A stretch of DNA of 64,000 nt from Chondrus crispus (lineage: Eukaryota > Rhodophyta > Florideophyceae > Gigartinales > Gigartinaceae): contig NW_005179132.1 of the NCBI RefSeq assembly GCF_000350225.1, positions 1-64,000 of the forward strand, written 5' to 3'. Positions 59,721 to 64,000 of the stretch are shown piece after piece (the stretch's first letter is position 1; each line of letters starts with the position of its first letter). The position numbers and the translations under genes were made by a program. A model generated the notes under the pieces. It saw nothing but the letters and a program-made list of their open reading frames with translations, searched no databases and was not told the origin of the DNA.

Positions 59721-61898
59721 ATGCCCGACCGCCTCGACAGTCCGGGCCCGTCGTTGCGGCCGTCTGGCACGCCTCTTATCCCGCTGTCGGTGCTGCCGAC
59801 CAACGACACCGGGCAGCGCGCAACGAGGACCTCGAGTGCCTCGGGGAGCGAGCTGGGGAGCCTCCGCTCCCCGTTTCAGAAGACCCGCTCACGCGCCTCT
59901 ACTGTGTCTGTCGTTCTAGATGCCGGCCCGACCTCCGTTTCGCGCGGGGGAAGCGGTCCTCCGCCGCGTATAGAAGATGCCCCGATGGCTCTCGCCTCCG
60001 TGGGCGCGTTCTACCAGCCGGAGCAGGGGTCATACGGGGCTTGCGGGAGTTGCCGTTGCCCCGGGTCGCCGATCCGGGACTCCGGCCATATCGCGGCTGG
60101 GGATGCCGCCGACGCGCCTTCCACCACCCGGTGGTTGGGTGTGCCCTGGGAGGGTTCCGCGCCGCTCCCCCTCAGCCGGCTACGCTATCCTTGGCGCCGT
60201 TATGCGCGGGTCCGGGTCACTGTCTCGGAGTTGTTGACGCGTGCTTGTCACCGCCCGGATGTCGTGCGTATCCGTAAGATTCATGAAGCTGGTCTCGTGG
60301 ATGAGTCGACATCGGCCCTCGGAAGGCAAATGGCTGAGGGTGGAGGCACGGCGTATCAAGTGCCGGATGAGATCCCATGTGATCGCACGTTCGCGTATAG
60401 CGCGGCGGAGGCCGAATATATAGACCGCATGGCGTCCGCCATGTTCTGTGGCCCCCGCCGCGAACCACGGCAGTTCGTACTGTCAGGGGTCGCGCCGTTG
60501 TGCGTGTGCCCTCGCCCTTACGCGTACTCCAAGTCCCGCGTATCCTTACAAAAGTCCGCGAGTTCGCTGATGCGTCTCCACGGCATCGCGGTGGCGCATT
60601 ACGACTGGGCGGCATACAAGAGAGCAGATGAAGTCGACGGTCGCGTTTTCCGGTCGGCTTCTTTCGAAAGCGGTCTCACCCCCTTCGACTTCCCTTCTCT
60701 GCCCGACGCGGTACGTGGGTCCTTTCCGTCCTTGGGTATCCACCCGCTGCTCCCTTACGTATTGAAACACTTCGGGTACGCGTGTGTCGACCGTCGGCAT
60801 CCTGCCTATGCCCTCCTCGCGTATAATTGTGAACGCGAATGGGCCTGGTCTCTCACGAGCGCCATATTGAGTGAGGTCAGCGTCAACAGACGGGTGTTTA
60901 TCCAGCCCCCGGCCACTCTCGCGTATCTGGAGAGGGTTGCAGTGGGGCTTCCGAACGTAGCGTTACACCCTCTCGAGTGGAACTCTTCTCACTTCCTCTG
61001 GACATTTGGCTCCGCGCTTGACCTCCTACAACGAGCGGTTCGAGTCGGCGAAGCAGCTCGGCGCCTGTCGACCGACTTCAAATTTGGTGAACGGGCGGCG
61101 TTCTTGCCGTACGACCTCCGGAGCGACGCGTTCGTCTCGCGTTCCGAATCGGGTCCGTCCAACCCTCCTCGTGCAGGGGCGCTCGGGGGCGTGGGGTCCA
61201 ACGCTCGCGAGGCGCGGCGGAAGAGGTACCGCGATTTGGACGCGGTAAGTCCGACCACGGATTTCGTAGGGTGTAACCCTTTCCGCGCTGCCGCGCCATC
61301 CGCTCCTGTCTGTATGACGGGTCCGGTCCCTGCCGTGCCCCCGGTTCCACCCCTCGTACTAACAGTGTCCCAGCCAATTCGGGAGGCGGAAGTGCGCTTC
61401 CTTCAAGTTCCCCTACGCGAAGTCGCGGTCATACCCGAGCTCTCCCGAGCCCTTGGTAAATTACGGGACCGCGCCTGGTCGGTAGGCGAGCTACTGACGA
61501 CGTTGTCGACCTGGTTCTTGGCGCGGACGGAGGATGCACACCGCCGCGGTGGCGAATGCGATCGTCTATCGTCTGAGTTGCAGCGCATCACGGAGGAACT
61601 GCAGCGATCCCGAGAGGACTGTCTCCAGCGTTTGGACGCGTACGAGCGTGCATGCGTTGACCGCGATCGGTACCGCAGGGAGCGTGACGCGCTCCGCAGC
61701 AGTCGGGCGACGTCCTCTCGCGAGGGTGGTGCTCTCCCTCCGAACCCCACTCCCGTGCGGCGGGAGCCAATCCGCGACCCGTACGCGCATATCCCGAGCT
61801 ACGCCGAGGTGAACGAGGTCCCTCGTCGCCCTAGCTACTGCCCCCCGGATCCCTATGAAGCGGGCTCGGCAGGGGCCGTCGGCAAGGCCGATCCTTGA
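59721..61898 (+). CDS. Orphan 725-residue ORF, probably element-encoded
   Basis: I do not recognise this protein. The frame opens at 59673; the first ATG is at 59721 (MPDRLDSPGPSLRPSG). Residues 1-120 are Pro/Ser/Arg-rich and disordered. Residues about 150-480 look globular, with a cluster CGSCRCPG and folded-looking stretches such as FGYACVDRRHPAYALLAYNCEREWAWSLTSAILSEV and WNSSHFLWTFGSALDLLQRAVRVGEAARRLSTDFKFGERAAFLPYDLR. A heptad-rich coiled coil follows (about 600-670), then a Pro/Arg tail. No reverse transcriptase, transposase or zinc knuckle is present. The high-CpG, GC-rich coding matches the gag at the left edge and not the host genes, so a structural protein of a mobile element is my best guess. 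Confidence 0.6.
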   Translation: MPDRLDSPGPSLRPSGTPLIPLSVLPTNDTGQRATRTSSASGSELGSLRSPFQKTRSRASTVSVVLDAGPTSVSRGGSGPPPRIEDAPMALASVGAFYQPEQGSYGACGSCRCPGSPIRDSGHIAAGDAADAPSTTRWLGVPWEGSAPLPLSRLRYPWRRYARVRVTVSELLTRACHRPDVVRIRKIHEAGLVDESTSALGRQMAEGGGTAYQVPDEIPCDRTFAYSAAEAEYIDRMASAMFCGPRREPRQFVLSGVAPLCVCPRPYAYSKSRVSLQKSASSLMRLHGIAVAHYDWAAYKRADEVDGRVFRSASFESGLTPFDFPSLPDAVRGSFPSLGIHPLLPYVLKHFGYACVDRRHPAYALLAYNCEREWAWSLTSAILSEVSVNRRVFIQPPATLAYLERVAVGLPNVALHPLEWNSSHFLWTFGSALDLLQRAVRVGEAARRLSTDFKFGERAAFLPYDLRSDAFVSRSESGPSNPPRAGALGGVGSNAREARRKRYRDLDAVSPTTDFVGCNPFRAAAPSAPVCMTGPVPAVPPVPPLVLTVSQPIREAEVRFLQVPLREVAVIPELSRALGKLRDRAWSVGELLTTLSTWFLARTEDAHRRGGECDRLSSELQRITEELQRSREDCLQRLDAYERACVDRDRYRRERDALRSSRATSSREGGALPPNPTPVRREPIRDPYAHIPSYAEVNEVPRRPSYCPPDPYEAGSAGAVGKADP

Positions 61899-62081
61899 CT
61901 ACGTGGCCCCCGTCATCCCTTAGTAGAGCGGTTAGCGCATGGATGACAACGGTAAAGGCATCTCTTCCCTTTCTTGCATTATAAGAGCTTGCGCGAAAAG
62001 TGCGGCGTCATCATGATTATCTTCGTGTAGAGACCCGCCATCCACCGAACACGGGGAAGAGAGAGGTCTCAAACTAAGGCC

Positions 62082-63614
62082 TCATATGAGGACGTTTTGA
62101 GATTGCCCCGGTACAGGGGATTCAACGAGACTGCTGGTCCTATGTTCCCCTTTTGCATCCGAGAGCACAGCTTCACGGTAAGCCACTTCATCAATATTGT
62201 ACACCCGACGCCTATCACCGCCCCTTGACACGCCCGCACGGACTGGATGTGCCGTCTTAGGGGTCCGCGCGGATAGTCCAGGGGAAGCGCGGGGTCTGAT
62301 TTCAGAGCTAGCACGAATTTCTGCAGCATGTCCTTGAAGTCCCCTAGTGTTCACTGCCACTAGCTTGGATTTTCAGTTCGTATCCAGGGATATCGTCACC
62401 AATATCCCCTTCATTCTCCCCGATTTCCGCAGCTACGCGTTCTCTGCGACGAAAATTTGTGGGGGGCTGTTGTAATCAGCGGACACGGAACCGACTTTCA
62501 GTCTTGGCCCCGACCCTTTTAGTACCGCCCAGTGCTGCGTTACTTGAAAGATACTGGCCACCATCGACTCTGCCCCAGTTGCATATGCCGCGGACAATGC
62601 TTGAGACGTGTCTGGGCTCATATAATGAATAAGAGTATGGAATGGTAGGACACTTGGCAGGCCGCCCTCCAGCACAGGGGCGACGACAGCTGGACAATTT
62701 GTCATAAACTTTGCAAACTCTCCGCCCATGCGAGATTTCCGTACCGCAGTTGGGGATAATGGGTAATGAATAAACATACGTCGTGGTTTTCCTTCGGTAC
62801 TGTCTTCATCTCTTGTGGTGCTGGCTGGTACAGAGGCTCCGTATCCTGCGGTTGCACTGTCGTGGTTACTTGCGTCGTGGCGAAAGAGGATATTCAATGT
62901 CCGTGGCTGTGGCCGTGCTATGCTGCATCTGCAACGTAATCGACATCAGAGGCTCTTGGGGCATCGCGGGGGAGCATATCCGGTTCTTGTTTTCGTTTCC
63001 CAATAAAAATCCCAGACTCTGCGATTGGGTAATTCATAGAAGTTTGTCGCGCTCCCGGTTGTTACTGTATCGGAGGGAGCTTCCCCTGCTGAAGGATGAC
63101 TTCCTGAAATCTTGTTGTTGTTGCGATTCCAGCGGCCAGGAAGCGACATGAGCAGACCCAAGCTGCGCAAGTGGTTACGCCAATAACAGGGAGAGCCTTC
63201 TCGGCGGTTCCTGGTAGAGTGACTGAGGTGGGATTTGCCAATGTTCGCTCTGATCTTTTGTGTCAGGTGAGATGGTTGCTTTCGTATCAACATGCATGAC
63301 ATGCTGCCAGTCGGAAAAAGTGGGGGCAGCCGTCACGACGGGCCCCGAGACATCCAGTAGCGGCGGGTGCGAGTGCTCGACTGGAGCGATGGGGGCTTCA
63401 TAATACGCCGCGGAGGGATTCGCAAGGGGGCGAGGGGCGCATTTGGGGAGTCAAGCGGCAGCAGAGCACTCAACCCCTGCTCTCTGGCTCCGCATTTCGC
63501 TGCGCGGTGCCGGAGGGCGAGAGAGTTTTTGCTTCCACTCTGCTTCTTTCGCGTCTCTTCCTGAAGTTGACCAGTACCCTCCGTCTGGAAAGCGCGTAAC
63601 TGCCCCTCCAGCAT
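62082..63614 (-). pseudogene. Degenerate coding blocks in one frame
   Basis: Four open blocks (63614-63333, 63302-62946, 62897-62433, 62360-62082) lie in the same minus-strand frame, separated by one or a few stops. Translations include LEGQLRAFQTEGTGQLQEETRKK, SADYNSPPQIFVAENA and a RRVYNIDEVAYREAVL stretch that faintly recalls the NxDE motif of some DDE transposases. No domain can be assigned with confidence. It may be a decayed transposable-element gene, or chance. Confidence 0.3.
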
Positions 63615-63869
63615 GAGCCGTTGCTCATAGGGCGCGTGTTATTTCGACGTCCGCTTGTGCCAGTGCCGTTGACCCGACCGAGAGGGGCGTGGGTCCCCAC
63701 ACGAATTCTTTCCGGCTGCGCGTGTTGTACGGGATCTTTGACCTTCCGATTTTCTCTTTTGCGGTTATGGGTCGCGATCGTCAACCTCGCCTGCCCAGTT
63801 ATAGCAGACCCCGTGACTTGTAATTTTCTGCTGTGAAGAGGGGCGCGTGGTCGTGTGCGAGAGGGACTG

Positions 63870-64000
63870 ATGTATCAGGGCCGACAAGCGTACCGGGTCG
63901 GGGGTCTTCCTGTCTTCCTATGCCGCGACCAGAGCTTCGTCCGCAAGGCGACGTTGACTTCCTTGATCACGCGCGGCGAGCCCGACGTTTCTTGCGGTGT
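63870..64000 (+). CDS. Possible start of an ORF cut by the right edge
   Basis: An ATG at 63870 opens a frame of 43 codons that runs out of the window (MYQGRQAYRVGGLPVFLCRD and onward). Nothing can be said about its function. Confidence 0.25.
   Translation, partial: MYQGRQAYRVGGLPVFLCRDQSFVRKATLTSLITRGEPDVSCG

Noticed and set aside
61920-61960. tRNA-like D-arm sequence (GTAGAGCGGTTAGCGC)
   Set aside because: No matching anticodon arm, T arm or acceptor stem can be found around it.
1-64000. CRISPR arrays or bacterial operons
   Set aside because: No array of regular repeats and spacers exists; introns, a nuclear-type tRNA gene and eukaryotic protein families show the DNA is eukaryotic.

Overview
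The window is a piece of a eukaryotic nuclear genome, most likely from a red alga; a florideophyte such as Chondrus is my best guess. Three things point there. Compact, mostly intronless genes alternate strands with short gaps. Spliceosomal and nucleolar housekeeping genes sit beside nuclear genes for plastid-targeted proteins (a DUF3110 protein and a CCB2/CCB4-type cytochrome b6f assembly factor). The gene island is framed by GC-rich LTR retrotransposon sequence. The two introns with clear borders are short (118 and 101 nt). The organism assignment is inference from gene content; no marker gene for species identity is present.

Layout. (1) 1-3653: an LTR retrotransposon lies on the minus strand and runs off the left edge. 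Its gag frame is open from 2325 to the edge and ends in a CCHC zinc knuckle. A primer-binding-like site and LTR end lie at about 2438-2454, and a second, inverted LTR copy ends at 3653. (2) 3654-5907: gene-free DNA with palindromes and a dispersed repeat. (3) 5908-15535: BRX1, an NDR-family hydrolase, a PLP aminotransferase with two introns, a Mon1-like protein, an orphan, a DUF4499-like membrane protein cut by a 113-N gap, tRNA-Ile(AAU), and a secreted beta-propeller/IPT protein. (4) 16875-34912: an AIF-like oxidoreductase, a large coiled-coil protein with a six-fold repeat, a BMT2-like rRNA methyltransferase, a PX-BAR sorting nexin, an F-box/LRR protein, a BORCS8-like protein, a divergent pair of plastid proteins, and an EamA transporter. 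(5) 35823-39761: a cluster of non-autonomous repeats, including a 0.9-kb TIR element flanked by TA. (6) 39762-50462: a second EamA transporter, an unknown secreted cysteine-rich protein, a thioredoxin/zeta-type kinase fusion, and SF3A1. (7) 50463-57461: a repeat-rich gap, then a large F-box/LRR-like gene. (8) 57500-64000: an LTR end related to the left one, a 725-741-codon orphan ORF probably carried by a mobile element, and degenerate coding blocks.

The host genes do not form one pathway. Several neighbours are arranged head-to-head (NDR/aminotransferase, Mon1-like/orphan, coiled-coil/BMT2, DUF3110/CCB), which suggests shared divergent promoters. The most unusual items are the coiled-coil protein with the repeated FHxEAxSFLxKAY motif, the thioredoxin-zeta kinase fusion, the inverted LTR pair with its gag, and the orphan ORF at 59.7-61.9 kb.
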